Source: Bacteroidota bacterium
GTDB taxonomy: Bacteria > Bacteroidota > Bacteroidia > M30B66
Reading direction: 5' to 3'
NCBI GenBank assembly: GCA_027483445.1
Contig: JAIXUS010000003.1
Location: forward strand, 1 to 64,000
Length of the DNA: 64,000 nucleotides
Below are positions 27,764 to 37,465 of this stretch, in pieces; the stretch's first letter is position 1, and the number at the start of each line of letters is the position of its first letter. Made by a program: the position numbers and the translations under genes. The notes beneath the pieces are model-generated. The model ran no database searches. It was not told where the DNA came from and saw only the letters and a list, made by a program, of their open reading frames with translations.

Positions 27764-28452
27764 TGCGCAGTTTACTTATTACCGGCCTGTGTTTGCTCAG
27801 TGTTGGGCTCAGGGCTCAGAATTCCGGAGAAACAACGGCAAAATGGCAGCATACGATAAGCGTCCAGATAAATCCGTTGCTTCGACAACTCTTCAGTTTC
27901 GGTGATGTTGAAGCAGACAACACACCCTTTTTGATGAACTATCACCTCAACTCAGCCAAACATGGCTGGGGAGCTCGGGTTGGGGTTGGACTGAACTATT
28001 TAGAGGTGAAAGACAATGATGGAATTACGGCGCGCAATACCGGACAAACGCAGTATGCCATCCGCCTTGGCGCCGAACGTAAAATAGACCTGGGAAAACG
28101 CTGGGAAGTAGGTTATGGCTTGGATGCCGTAATGCAGCGCGACGAAAACAATACAACCACGGTGGTGAGTTCGTTCGACACGATCACAACAGTTTCGAGG
28201 AACAGCATCACCCAACTGGGTGGTGGGGCCATGGTTTGGATTCGGTTTCGGTTGTCGGAACGCATCCTCATCGGAACAGAAAGTAGCGTTTACTACCAAA
28301 CCGGAACTTTGCGCGAAAATATTGAGGTTACACGGCGAAATTTCAGCATACCCGGAGCGCCTCAAACCACCACCAAAAACACATTCAACACCACGCTCAC
28401 GGAGCTTCCTTTCAGGGTTCCCATTTCGGTGTTTCTGGCGATTCGTTTTTGA
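27763..28452 (+). CDS. Outer-membrane beta-barrel-like protein
   Basis: 229 residues. A signal peptide (MRSLLITGLCLLSVGLRAQ) is followed by alternating amphipathic strands rich in aromatic and glycine residues ('GWGARVGVGLNYLEV', 'AIRLGAERKIDLGKRWEVGY', 'RILIGTESSVYYQTG'). It ends in a terminal aromatic strand 'VPISVFLAIRF'. The final Phe is typical for barrels folded by BamA. It overlaps the di-heme peroxidase gene by one base, so the two are probably coupled. No substrate can be read from the sequence. Confidence 0.78.
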   Translation: MRSLLITGLCLLSVGLRAQNSGETTAKWQHTISVQINPLLRQLFSFGDVEADNTPFLMNYHLNSAKHGWGARVGVGLNYLEVKDNDGITARNTGQTQYAIRLGAERKIDLGKRWEVGYGLDAVMQRDENNTTTVVSSFDTITTVSRNSITQLGGGAMVWIRFRLSERILIGTESSVYYQTGTLRENIEVTRRNFSIPGAPQTTTKNTFNTTLTELPFRVPISVFLAIRF

Positions 28453-28523
28453 AAATTCGCGATATCGATGCTTTCCCTTTCGCGAGTATTGCGGCAAACC
28501 CTATTTTCGTGAGCCTTAACACG

Positions 28524-31500
28524 ATGATACGATTTCTTTTCATTTCCGGGTGGATGTTCCTCAGCATGGGCTTATTGGCTCAACGCGGCAAACAAGGTCC
28601 AGCGAACATTTCCACAGCCAATACCATTGTTAACGAGTACACTACACTGATTGCAGATGCCGCCCCGGGCGACCAGCAGCTTTTGGTGAGCGCTTCGGGT
28701 TTGAATGCCAACAATCGTTTTCCCAACACATTACAACCGGGCGACTTGCTTTTAATCATTCAGATTCAGGGTGCCAGCATCTCGGGAGGCGACAATCCTG
28801 ATTTTGGGCAAATTACCAATTACAACAACTGTGGGAATTACGAGTACGCTGAAGTACGTTCGGTAGGTGGCCCAACGACCATCAATCTGTTGTGCGGACT
28901 GCAAAAAGGCTACACGGCAAGTGGTAAGGTACAGGTGGTTCGTGTGCCCCGTTTCCAAACTCTCAGTATTGCTTCTACGGGTAGTGTTACCGCACCTTCG
29001 TGGGATGGCAATACGGGCGGAATAGCAGCCATTGAGACCAATCAGAATTTGAGTTTTACCGGAAGTGCCAGTATTAATGTTTCTGCGAGGGGGTTTAGAG
29101 GAGGCATCGACCCAACAACTAATGTATCGGCTTACGGCGTGCAGGAGTATGCCACGGTAAATCCCGATTTTGCTGCCCAAAAAGGAGAGAGCATTGCCGG
29201 CTGGGTTGCCGAATATGATGCAGTTGGTGGCCGCTTGGGGCGTGGTGCGGCGGCCAATGGCGGTGGTGGAGGAAATGCACACAACCACGGCGGCGGCGGC
29301 GGTGCCAATGCAGGAGACCCTTTTCTATACAACGGTTTGGGCAATCCCGACATTAGCAATACGAGCTGGATTCAAGCCTGGAACCTTGAGTCGCCCGGGT
29401 TTGCAAACAATGTTTCGTCGGGAGGAGGCCGCGGAGGCTACAGTTTCAGTGGAAACAATCAGAATGCCCTTACAACGGGTCCAGGCAATTCGTCTTGGGG
29501 AGGCGACCTCAGAAGCAACAATGGAGGGCGTGGTGGTCGCCCGCTCGACTACAGCAGCGGACGTCTGTTTATGGGCGGTGGTGGCGGTGCCGGTGAAGAA
29601 AATGCCGATGATGGTGGTGATGGTGGAATTGGAGGCGGAATTGTGCTGCTTAGGGTATATGGCAATTTGACCGGAACCGGAGCTATCAGGGCCAATGGTG
29701 GAAGCGGAGGAAATGCTCAGGGCTCAGTGTTTAACGGCGGTAAAGATGCCGCCGGTGGTGGTGGTGGCGGTGGTGCCGTAGTTGTGGAATGTGTCGGAAC
29801 TCTCAGTGCAATTAGCATAGAGGCCCGTGGTGGAAATGGCGGAAACCAGGATGTTCCAATCAATACCAACGAAGCCGAAGGTCCGGGAGGTGGCGGAGGT
29901 GGCGGCTACGTGGCCTTGAGTGCCGGTGGGCCTTTGGTTAATGTATCCGGCGGCAACAACGGAACCACCGACAGTGCGGCGCTAACGGAGTTTATCCCAA
30001 ACGGAGCCACCCGTGGAGGCGCCGGAATCAGTGCGGTTTTAAGCCCATTACACCAGCTCGATTTTAGCCAAAACACCTTGTGCGGACCCGGAAATGCCAT
30101 CCTCACGGCAAGCGCCGGAACTGCAAGTCCTAACTACCAATGGAGCAGCATTTTGAGCGATCCTCCTTTGTTTACTGGAAATCCCTTCACGCAGAACATC
30201 AGTACAAACCAGAACTACTGGTTAACGGCTTGCGGCTTGGCTCAAACCATTGCTGCTCAAGCCATCATTAGCGAAATACCAACAGTAAATGCGGGCAGCG
30301 ACGAGTCTATTTGTTTCGGGAATTCAGTTACGCTCAATGGACAAAGCAACGGCAGCGTATCATGGTCGAATGGCATTTGGCTCAGTGATCCATTCGCGCT
30401 AAGTACCATTGCACAACCTGATACCTCGGTAGCTTTCGTATTGACGGCCAGTTTACCGAATGGCTGCGCTGCCAGCGATACGGTTGTGGTCAATGTACTT
30501 CCACAGGTTGACCTCACTGCTCCATTAACGGTTTCGGTTTGTGAAGGAAATACGGTGTTGCTTACAGCCCAAAGCAGTGGACAGATTACCTGGTCTGGAC
30601 CGGTCCAATTCAGTACTACCAGCGGAAATTCTACCACTGTAAGCGCTAGTGCATCGGCCGACATAAATCTACAAGCAACAGCGCCTGGCTTTTGCGAAGC
30701 AACTGCAACCATTGGTTTAACCGTATTCTCGTTACCACAAGTGAATGCCGGAACTGATCAAAGTGTATGTCCGGGCGGAAGCATTAGCCTGAACGGAAGC
30801 GGGGAAGGTTTGCTAAGCTGGGCACCCAATCCGTTGATTAGCGATACATTGGATATGAATCCGGTGGTTAGTCCAAGTAGTAATACACAGTTTATTCTGC
30901 AGGCTCTCAGTCAAGAGGGTTGCAGCAGGAACGACACAGTGAACATCAGCATTGGCAATGGCTTAAGCTTATTTCTAAGTGCTGATACAGCGATATGTGC
31001 GGGCAGTTCAGTTACTCTAACGGCCAGCGGAGGAGCCCAATATGAATGGTTAAACTCCGATTATCTTGATAATCCAAACAGTCCTACGCCGGTAGCAAGT
31101 CCGGTTGAAACCACTGTTTTCATCGTTTCTGCAACTGATGTAAGCGGACTTTGCGCGGCACAGGACAGTGTTCGAATTGAGGTTTACCCGCAGTCGAACC
31201 TCAGTATTAGTGGCGGTGGGTTGTTTTGCGATGGTGAGGGTGTAGAAATTGCGGTGAGCGGTGCTCAGTCGGTAATTTGGACGCCCACCGAAGGACTGAG
31301 CGACCCGGCAAGCGTGAATCCATTGGCGAATCCATTGGCTGAAACCAATTATTCGGCGGTGTATGTCGACCAAAATGGCTGTTCGGGCGATGCCGGAAGT
31401 GTTACGGTAATTCCGGGTGTTCCGGCATTGGCAGATTTCAGTTTTGAGCAGATTTCAAATTATGAAGTTGTGTTTTCATCGCCCGGGCAATCGGGCGTAG

Positions 31501-31910
31501 TGTACAACTGGCAGATGAACGGTGCCACATTAACCGGCGACACCGTATTGTACAATTTCCCTTTCGATAACGTTTATTCTATTACCCTCATCGCCAACTC
31601 AGCATGCGGAGCTGATACCTTAGTGAGAACTATTGAGGTACTCAAGTTGGTTGGATTTGAGCCTGTAGTGCATCAAAGTATTGCGGTGTATCCTAATCCG
31701 GCCAACGAAATTGTTTGGTTCGAGCTACCTGAAAGTGTTGCAGGCAATGGGCTATTGCAGGTATTTGATTTATCGGGGCGCTGTGTTTGGATGCGTGAAA
31801 CGGAGGGACATACGGCAATATTGGCTGCTGAATATCTTGCGCGCGGGTTGTACCAGGTGGTTTGGAGCAGTGGGGGAAAAATGTTCGGGGCGAAATTGCA
31901 GTTGCAGTGA
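28524..31910 (+). CDS. Large glycine-rich T9SS-secreted surface protein
   Basis: The open frame extends up to a TTG at 28449, but I start at ATG 28524 (MIRFLFISGWMFLSMGLLAQ), which opens a proper signal peptide; 1,128 residues result. Residues about 40-150 form a domain common in Bacteroidota secreted proteins ('NTLQPGDLLLIIQIQGASIS'). Residues about 220-470 are glycine-rich with G-G-G runs ('GGGGNAHNHGGGGGANAGD', 'GGGGGAGEENADDGGDGG'), probably a repetitive beta structure. Several SprB/PKD-like units follow ('VNAGSDESICFGNSVTLNG', 'VNAGTDQSVCPGGSISLNG'). The C-terminus is a type A sorting domain ('IAVYPNPANEIVWFELPE ... LARGLYQVVW'). It is probably a surface adhesin. Confidence 0.87.
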   Translation: MIRFLFISGWMFLSMGLLAQRGKQGPANISTANTIVNEYTTLIADAAPGDQQLLVSASGLNANNRFPNTLQPGDLLLIIQIQGASISGGDNPDFGQITNYNNCGNYEYAEVRSVGGPTTINLLCGLQKGYTASGKVQVVRVPRFQTLSIASTGSVTAPSWDGNTGGIAAIETNQNLSFTGSASINVSARGFRGGIDPTTNVSAYGVQEYATVNPDFAAQKGESIAGWVAEYDAVGGRLGRGAAANGGGGGNAHNHGGGGGANAGDPFLYNGLGNPDISNTSWIQAWNLESPGFANNVSSGGGRGGYSFSGNNQNALTTGPGNSSWGGDLRSNNGGRGGRPLDYSSGRLFMGGGGGAGEENADDGGDGGIGGGIVLLRVYGNLTGTGAIRANGGSGGNAQGSVFNGGKDAAGGGGGGGAVVVECVGTLSAISIEARGGNGGNQDVPINTNEAEGPGGGGGGGYVALSAGGPLVNVSGGNNGTTDSAALTEFIPNGATRGGAGISAVLSPLHQLDFSQNTLCGPGNAILTASAGTASPNYQWSSILSDPPLFTGNPFTQNISTNQNYWLTACGLAQTIAAQAIISEIPTVNAGSDESICFGNSVTLNGQSNGSVSWSNGIWLSDPFALSTIAQPDTSVAFVLTASLPNGCAASDTVVVNVLPQVDLTAPLTVSVCEGNTVLLTAQSSGQITWSGPVQFSTTSGNSTTVSASASADINLQATAPGFCEATATIGLTVFSLPQVNAGTDQSVCPGGSISLNGSGEGLLSWAPNPLISDTLDMNPVVSPSSNTQFILQALSQEGCSRNDTVNISIGNGLSLFLSADTAICAGSSVTLTASGGAQYEWLNSDYLDNPNSPTPVASPVETTVFIVSATDVSGLCAAQDSVRIEVYPQSNLSISGGGLFCDGEGVEIAVSGAQSVIWTPTEGLSDPASVNPLANPLAETNYSAVYVDQNGCSGDAGSVTVIPGVPALADFSFEQISNYEVVFSSPGQSGVVYNWQMNGATLTGDTVLYNFPFDNVYSITLIANSACGADTLVRTIEVLKLVGFEPVVHQSIAVYPNPANEIVWFELPESVAGNGLLQVFDLSGRCVWMRETEGHTAILAAEYLARGLYQVVWSSGGKMFGAKLQLQ

Positions 31911-31964
31911 TTCGGTGAGCGCGGAGGCGCTTGATTTTTCGGTATGTTTGAAGCCTTGAACACC

Positions 31965-33704
31965 ATGGGCATTAGAGTAAGGTTGCTAGGATTATTCCTG
32001 TTACTTGGCTTGTTTGGCTGCGTAAAGCGCCGCAACCTGAGCGACAACACCTTGATTGTTCATCTGCTGGCAGACCCCAAAGGATTACACCCTACGAACA
32101 ACAACGATGGCTACCAACGTATGGTGTTTCACTGTACTCAAAAGCGATTGATCACACTCAACCTCGAAACCAGTAAGCCTGAAGCCGATTTACTGGAAAC
32201 GATGCCGATTTTATTGCCTGATTCACTCAGTTATTTGTGCACCCTTCGTGAGGGAATTTTTTGGGATGATGGCAGTGTGGTTGATGCAGAAGATGTTGAA
32301 TTTACACTCAAGGCCATCGTCTGCAAAGGCGTGAGTAATCCCGAACAAAAGAGCCTGTTTAACAATTTCCAAAGTATCGAACTTGATCCAACAAATCCGC
32401 TCAGCTTTGTATTGAGAATGAAAGAGCGGTTTTTCGACAATACCAATCTGATGATGAATCTGGTGTTGTTACAGCCAGAATTTCATGATTCCAAAGGGTT
32501 GCTTAAGCCGTATTCGGTTCAAAATCTGATGGATCCGGGCGATGATTCATTCGTAGCTTTAGCCATGGAAACCTTCAGTGCGGAATTCAACAAGGCAGAA
32601 TATGGAAGAGATCCCAAGCATTTGAATGGATTAGGGCCTTATAAGTTGGTTGACTGGCAAACGGGGGCAAGCATTACGCTGGAAAAAAAACAGAACTGGT
32701 GGGGAAGAAAAAGTCTGAGGATTTCAGAAAAGGCCTTCCCCGACAAGATTATTTTCCGTGTGATTCGAGACATGGAGGCCACGATTTTGGCTATTAAGCG
32801 TGAAGAGATCGACATTAGTACCGAGCTATCGGCTGCGGCCATGGCAAGGCTTCAGCAAAAACAACACTTCAATGAGAATTTCCACAGCGAGTATGTAGGC
32901 TCGTTTTCCTACACCTACATGGGTATGAATATGCGTCCGGAAGCCGGGCGAACGCCCTTCTTTACCGATCGACGGGTGAGGCGGGCAATGGCTCACCTTG
33001 TACCGGTTGATGAGATTATTGCCGTATTGGCCAAGGGCAAGGCCAACCGCCTCGCTGGATTTATACAACCTGGACAACCCGACTATAACCCAAACCTGCC
33101 TTTCATTGAAAAAGACCTTTCAAAAGCTATCGCTTTACTCGAAGATGCTGGCTGGAAAGACAGTGATGGCGACAATGTGAGAGATAAAATTATAGATGGC
33201 AAGCGGGTGCAGTTTTCGTTTAGCTTGAGTTACATGATTTCGCCGGTAACCACAGAGTTAGCCAAAATGATTCAGCATGAATTCTACAAAGCCGGTTTGG
33301 ATGCCCGTACTGAGCCGATGGAATTTTCGGTGTTCTATCAACAAGCTTTTGCGCATCAGTTTGATGCTATGCTTGGAAGTTGGTCAACCTCCGCGTTACC
33401 TGAAGATCCCCGCCAATTGTGGCATAGCGACAGCTGGGAAGAGAACGGGAGCAATTTTGTAGGTTTTGGTACGGCTTACTCCGACTCTTTAATTGAGCGC
33501 GCCAACCGCGAACTTGCTCCTTCGCGAAGAACTGAACTCATCCGCGAGCTTGAAAAAATCGTTTGGGAAGAACAGCCCTACGTTTTTCTCTTCAATGCGA
33601 CCCGAAAGGCTGTGGTACACCGTCGATTCGACAACATTGAGCTGCATACGGAAAAACCTCATATTTACCTGAATAATCTCCGACTTAAGCCGGGCTATCA
33701 GTAA
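31965..33704 (+). CDS. Oligopeptide-type ABC transporter substrate-binding lipoprotein (SBP family 5)
   Basis: I choose ATG 31965 (MGIRVRLLGLFLLLGLFGC, lipobox LFGC). ATG 31944, seven codons earlier, lies inside a -7-like TATGTTTG (31943-31950). The protein of about 579 residues follows SBP family 5: 'PLSFVLRMKERFFDNTNLMM', 'NGLGPYKLVDWQTGASITLE', 'RVRRAMAHLVPVDEIIAVL', 'ALLEDAGWKDSDGDNVRD' and 'EKIVWEEQPYVFLFNATRKA'. It would bind peptides or other solutes in the periplasm and deliver them to the permeases encoded directly downstream (3-base gap). The symbol oppA is withheld because the substrate is not evident. Confidence 0.9.
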   Translation: MGIRVRLLGLFLLLGLFGCVKRRNLSDNTLIVHLLADPKGLHPTNNNDGYQRMVFHCTQKRLITLNLETSKPEADLLETMPILLPDSLSYLCTLREGIFWDDGSVVDAEDVEFTLKAIVCKGVSNPEQKSLFNNFQSIELDPTNPLSFVLRMKERFFDNTNLMMNLVLLQPEFHDSKGLLKPYSVQNLMDPGDDSFVALAMETFSAEFNKAEYGRDPKHLNGLGPYKLVDWQTGASITLEKKQNWWGRKSLRISEKAFPDKIIFRVIRDMEATILAIKREEIDISTELSAAAMARLQQKQHFNENFHSEYVGSFSYTYMGMNMRPEAGRTPFFTDRRVRRAMAHLVPVDEIIAVLAKGKANRLAGFIQPGQPDYNPNLPFIEKDLSKAIALLEDAGWKDSDGDNVRDKIIDGKRVQFSFSLSYMISPVTTELAKMIQHEFYKAGLDARTEPMEFSVFYQQAFAHQFDAMLGSWSTSALPEDPRQLWHSDSWEENGSNFVGFGTAYSDSLIERANRELAPSRRTELIRELEKIVWEEQPYVFLFNATRKAVVHRRFDNIELHTEKPHIYLNNLRLKPGYQ

Positions 33705-33707
33705 CCG

Positions 33708-35171
33708 ATGCTGCTATACTTAATCAAACGCCTGTTGTTATTCATCCCCACGCTGATGGTGGTGTCGCTGGTGGCGTTTTTGATAAGTATTCATGCTCCG
33801 GGCGATCCTACCGACCAGCTCGCGGCAGAGCAAAGTGCGGGCGCTGATCAAGTTTCCATGCGCCAGCTGAAGCAGGAGATTCGGGAGAAGCTTGGATTAA
33901 ACCTTCCGGTATTTTATGTGAGTTTGGTTACACGTGCCGATATAGACACTGTTTACCGCATTACTGATGCCGACCAGCGCGACATGCTGGTTCGGTTGAG
34001 CCGACACAGTGGTCAGCCGGGAATTACCATGCAATGGTTTGCTTCTTTGATGAAAACCGATTCCTTCGCTACCGTTTTCGACCCGCAGAAGGTAAACTTA
34101 AGCAGTCAGGGCTATTTGGCTCAGGTTGATCGCATCCGTAGCTTATTGCGGCAAATCAGCCGAACCTCCGACCCCAATATTCGTGAGGCAAGGGGCGACA
34201 GTTTGGAGAGTTTGTTGAGCACCACTTCGGGCATGGCAGACGTTCGTGCTTCATGGAGAGAAACAATTCAGCTTTACGCGCGACTGGAAAACGAGCGTAT
34301 TGCATGGAAACAATGGATTCCGGCTTTAGATTTTCATGGTACCGAAAATCGCTACCACCGTTGGTTGTTTGGTCATGGCGATGAAATGAAAGGTATACTC
34401 AAAGGCGATTTTGGGGTTTCCTACCGCGATGGTCGTAAGATTTCCGACATCATTTTACCCAAAATGAAATGGTCGTTGAGCATTGCCCTTGGGTCGTTGC
34501 TGCTGGCCTGGTTGATTTCAATTCCGCTTGGCTTAGTGTCGGCCTACCGCTTGGGAGGCTGGTTCGACCACATTTCAGGGGCATTGGTTTTCCTGTTTTG
34601 GTCGGTACCCGGATTTTTTCTGGGGACACTCTTGCTGCTTTGGTTTGCGAATCCCGACTTCCTCGATTGGTTCCCTTCGGGAGGCGTCAAAGATCCCGCG
34701 TCGTTCGACCCTGAGTGGCCATTTCATCAGCGCATAGCGCATTACCTCCCCTACCTCGTTTTGCCTGTTTTAACCTATACGCTAGGCGCTTTAGCTTTTA
34801 TTTCGCGCCAAATTAGAGCAGGAATTCGTAAAGAGCTCCAGAAAGACTACGTAAGAACTGCTCGTGCGAAAGGACTTAGTGAGCGGCGCGTGTTAATTGT
34901 CCATGCCTTTCGAAATACCCTTATTCCGTTGATTACCATTATGGGACAATACCTACCTCTTTTGTTTGCGGGTAGCATTGTGATTGAAACTATTTTTTCG
35001 ATTCCCGGAATGGGGCTTGAGATTTACGAAAGCATTATTGCGAACGACTATCCAATGATTGTGACCTTGTTTACCCTCTTTGGATTTCTCACCATGTTAG
35101 GCTTTTTACTTGCCGACATAGGTTATGCATTGGCCGATCCACGAATACATTATTCAGGAACGAAAGCATGA
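33708..35171 (+). CDS. Oligopeptide-type ABC transporter permease (OppB/DppB family) with large periplasmic insert
   Basis: 487 residues against about 310 for typical OppB. TM1 ('LIKRLLLFIPTLMVVSLVAF') is followed by the expected 'HAPGDPTDQLA' segment. A roughly 200-residue soluble insert then runs from about 55 to 245 (for example 'QGYLAQVDRIRSLLRQISRT'). The transmembrane core follows with the permease motif region 'FISRQIRAGIRKELQKDYVR TARAKGLSERRV', which includes the EAA loop contacting the ATPase. The core aligns with BPD_transp_1. The four-base overlap ATGA with the next gene shows coupling. No ATPase gene lies in the window. Confidence 0.9.
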   Translation: MLLYLIKRLLLFIPTLMVVSLVAFLISIHAPGDPTDQLAAEQSAGADQVSMRQLKQEIREKLGLNLPVFYVSLVTRADIDTVYRITDADQRDMLVRLSRHSGQPGITMQWFASLMKTDSFATVFDPQKVNLSSQGYLAQVDRIRSLLRQISRTSDPNIREARGDSLESLLSTTSGMADVRASWRETIQLYARLENERIAWKQWIPALDFHGTENRYHRWLFGHGDEMKGILKGDFGVSYRDGRKISDIILPKMKWSLSIALGSLLLAWLISIPLGLVSAYRLGGWFDHISGALVFLFWSVPGFFLGTLLLLWFANPDFLDWFPSGGVKDPASFDPEWPFHQRIAHYLPYLVLPVLTYTLGALAFISRQIRAGIRKELQKDYVRTARAKGLSERRVLIVHAFRNTLIPLITIMGQYLPLLFAGSIVIETIFSIPGMGLEIYESIIANDYPMIVTLFTLFGFLTMLGFLLADIGYALADPRIHYSGTKA

Positions 35172-36496
35172 GGCGCAAAACAAACATACCTTACTGGAAA
35201 TTAGCTTACCAGCGCGCAACCGAATCCCTTTCGGGCAAACTGGCAACCTGGTTTTTGTTGTTTGTGCTTTCGGTGGGGGCTCTTGCTCCAATTTTAGCTA
35301 CCGGACAACCTTGGTTTATTGCCTACAAAGGCGAATGGTGGATGCCTGCATTCACTTCCTTATGGAATGCGGAACGCAGCGAGACGGTTGTTGATCCTGA
35401 AACAGGAGTTAAAGAAACCATACAGTTCGACATTCAAAATTGGCGTGAGCTGGACGCTGAGTTCATTTGGTGGGCGCCGGTGCCTTGGTCGCCTAACCAA
35501 CCCGATCCGTATAACCGCGACTTTATTTCGCCCGGTGCTCAGCAAGTCGGAAAACTTCCTGATGGTCGAATTGTGCCTCTGAGTGGTTTTCACAGGCATC
35601 ACCTGGGCACCGATCAATTGGGGCACGATGTGCTTTCGCGCATTCTCAACGGGGCTTCTACCTCGATGCAAATTGGGCTCATTTCCACATTGATTGCAGT
35701 AGTGTTGGGGTTGTTCTTCGGAGCACTCTCGGGTTATTTCGGCAACAATCGTCTAAAGCTTTCCCGCGCTGCTGTCTGGCTCGGCATACCCGGATTATTT
35801 ACCGGCTACTTTTGGGCATTTCATGTGCGCGGCTTTGTGCTAACCGATGCCTTGAAAGAAGGATTTCTTAGCACCACCTTTCAAGTCATTTGGAGCCTAA
35901 TCCTAATGTTCACCGTTTTGGGGATTTTCCTCTTTTTGGGGCAATGGATTGGACGTAAGGGCTGGATTAAAGGCTCCATGGCCGTGCCACTCGATAGCCT
36001 GGTTCAGCGCTTCTCAGAAGTATTCATGTCGATGCCCCGTTTAATGATTATTCTCACCCTGGCTGCCGTGTTTCGCGAAAAAAGTGTAGCCATGGTCATC
36101 ACCATTATCGGACTAACTCATTGGACCTCCGTTTCGCGTTTTGCAAGGGCAGAAATGCTCAAAGTGCGTGATCTGGATTATGTAATTGCTGCCCGCACAT
36201 TGGGGTTTCCGTGGTATCGCGTTTTTCTTAAACATGCATTGCCGGGTGCAATGCAGCCGGTGCTCATTGAAACCTCATTTCTTGTGGCCGGCAGCATTCT
36301 GGTTGAAAGCAGTTTGTCGTTCCTCGGAATTGGTGTTCCAGAAAACATTGTGAGTTGGGGCGCCCTTCTAAAAACCGGACGACTCCAACTGGATGCCTGG
36401 TGGCTCGTGGTATACCCCGGATTGATGATTTTCTTCACCCTCGTGAGCCTCAATACCCTCGGCGAAGTGTTGCAAAAATTGGGGAAAAGGCTCTAA
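35168..36496 (+). CDS. Oligopeptide-type ABC transporter permease (OppC/DppC family), extended
   Basis: 442 residues against about 300 for typical OppC. TM1 is 'LATWFLLFVLSVGALAPILA'. An inserted soluble part covers about 45-140 and contains 'WWAPVPWSPNQPDPYNRDF' and 'HHLGTDQLGHDVLSRILNGA', the last being the conserved OppC entry to the core. The core has additional hydrophobic segments (about 200-265), then the EAA region 'RFARAEMLKVRDLDYVIAAR TLGFPWYRVFLKHALPGAM'. It pairs with the preceding permease. It is convergent with the DUF1223 gene; no clear hairpin terminator was found in the 79-base gap. Confidence 0.9.
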   Translation: MRRKTNIPYWKLAYQRATESLSGKLATWFLLFVLSVGALAPILATGQPWFIAYKGEWWMPAFTSLWNAERSETVVDPETGVKETIQFDIQNWRELDAEFIWWAPVPWSPNQPDPYNRDFISPGAQQVGKLPDGRIVPLSGFHRHHLGTDQLGHDVLSRILNGASTSMQIGLISTLIAVVLGLFFGALSGYFGNNRLKLSRAAVWLGIPGLFTGYFWAFHVRGFVLTDALKEGFLSTTFQVIWSLILMFTVLGIFLFLGQWIGRKGWIKGSMAVPLDSLVQRFSEVFMSMPRLMIILTLAAVFREKSVAMVITIIGLTHWTSVSRFARAEMLKVRDLDYVIAARTLGFPWYRVFLKHALPGAMQPVLIETSFLVAGSILVESSLSFLGIGVPENIVSWGALLKTGRLQLDAWWLVVYPGLMIFFTLVSLNTLGEVLQKLGKRL

Positions 36497-36575
36497 TCGC
36501 CACCCAAGTCGCGTATAAAAAAGCGGAGCCATCCATACCCAATCGTCTTTCTCAGCAGCACCACTTCCTAAGTCC

Positions 36576-37283
36576 TCAGGGCGCCACGGCCATCTGCCCG
36601 GCCGCCATAATAGCACCGTTGTCGACCCGCTGTAAAAACGCCACCAGCCAGTGTTTTTCGCCGGCCCGTTCTTTTGGAATGGTGAAAACACGACCCTTAC
36701 TTTCCGATGGATCAAGCGTTACAAAGCCCCTCACCGTTCGGTAGCTCTTCAGCAACTGATTTTTGTTTTCTCCCTGCTGAGGCCTGAGTTCATCCACATC
36801 AGTGCAAAGGGCAATAATTAACACTGAGCTTGGCAAGCTCTGAGGAACGGTGCAACGTACCTGCAACTCCTGCAAACCGGAAGTGCTGCGCTTAATCAAG
36901 GTATCCATGCGGAGAGTAGGCAGCGTGTCGCGTGTGGTTTCCCTGAAAAGACGGGCTTTGTTGGAGGCCGAAAACACCGAACGCCCATTCACAATTGCCT
37001 GAGGTGTATAAATGGCCTCCGAAATACCGGCCTGCATGTACTGCTGTTGCCTGGCCATAAAATAGGGACTGCTTAGCGAATCGGTAAAGCCATCGTGCTC
37101 ATCAAAATCTACGTGAAAACTGAGCATTACCAGCCCTTCCGTGCGCATTCTCAGCAGAGAATCGATGTTGGCCGAAGCCTGCGCACAATTATGGCATCCA
37201 TCGTAGGTGTAAAGCTCAAGAACAGTTTGCTGCGCCCGAACACCGGGCAACCAACACAGCATAGCCATCAACAAAACTCGCAT
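36576..37283 (-). CDS. DUF1223-family secreted thioredoxin-like protein
   Basis: The open frame reaches 37340, but a promoter at 37309-37340 implies a transcript start near 37302. I therefore use the ATG complementary to 37281-37283, which opens a signal peptide (MRVLLMAMLCWLPGVRAQ). The 235 residues show the DUF1223 pattern: 'VLELYTYDGCHNCAQASANI' with a CxxC pair, 'VMLSFHVDFDEHDGFTDSL', 'MARQQQYMQAG' and 'IYTPQAIVNGR'. DUF1223 proteins have a thioredoxin-like fold and sit in the periplasm; their reaction is unknown. The CHNC pair suggests redox activity (inference). Confidence 0.85.
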   Translation of the reverse strand: MRVLLMAMLCWLPGVRAQQTVLELYTYDGCHNCAQASANIDSLLRMRTEGLVMLSFHVDFDEHDGFTDSLSSPYFMARQQQYMQAGISEAIYTPQAIVNGRSVFSASNKARLFRETTRDTLPTLRMDTLIKRSTSGLQELQVRCTVPQSLPSSVLIIALCTDVDELRPQQGENKNQLLKSYRTVRGFVTLDPSESKGRVFTIPKERAGEKHWLVAFLQRVDNGAIMAAGQMAVAP

Positions 37284-37308
37284 GCCATAACACTTCTCTG
37301 CCATGCGC

Positions 37309-37340
37309 CAAAAGTACACAATGCCCAAGCAAAGCGACAA
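37309..37340 (-). promoter_or_regulatory. Bacteroidota-type promoter for the DUF1223 gene
   Basis: On the minus strand TTG (complement of 37338-37340), 21 bases, then TACTTTTG (complement of 37309-37316), a full consensus match. Its position decides the start codon of the gene downstream, since upstream ATGs would fall before or at the transcript start. Confidence 0.6.
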
Positions 37341-37366
37341 AAATCCTTGTAGATTGGTTTTGTTGA

Positions 37367-37465
37367 GGGCGTTCCCCTACGGGTCGTGCTTTCTGCTGCA
37401 AGTCCTCGCCCTTTCCGCTACGCTCCATGGGCTGTGGGCTTTTCGCGCCAATCACTAACGCGGGC
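37367..37465. repeat. GC-rich Bacteroidota intergenic element, copy A
   Basis: Runs from GGGCGTTCCCCTACGGGTCG to CAATCACTAACGCGGGC, with CTTTCTGCTGCAAGTC and CTTTCCGCTACG arms between. It shares this design (GGGCGt ... GCTaTCCGCT ... CGCTTCAATC-cTaaCGcGGGC) with 46911-47098, 50860-50986 and, inverted, 40787-40859. It lies in the 270-base gap between the DUF1223 and PIN genes and carries no ORF of interest. Confidence 0.55.

Noticed and set aside
28449-28523. Upstream extension of the glycine-rich T9SS gene from a TTG
   Set aside because: The added 25 residues precede a proper signal peptide starting at ATG 28524 and are not hydrophobic in a way that fits export.
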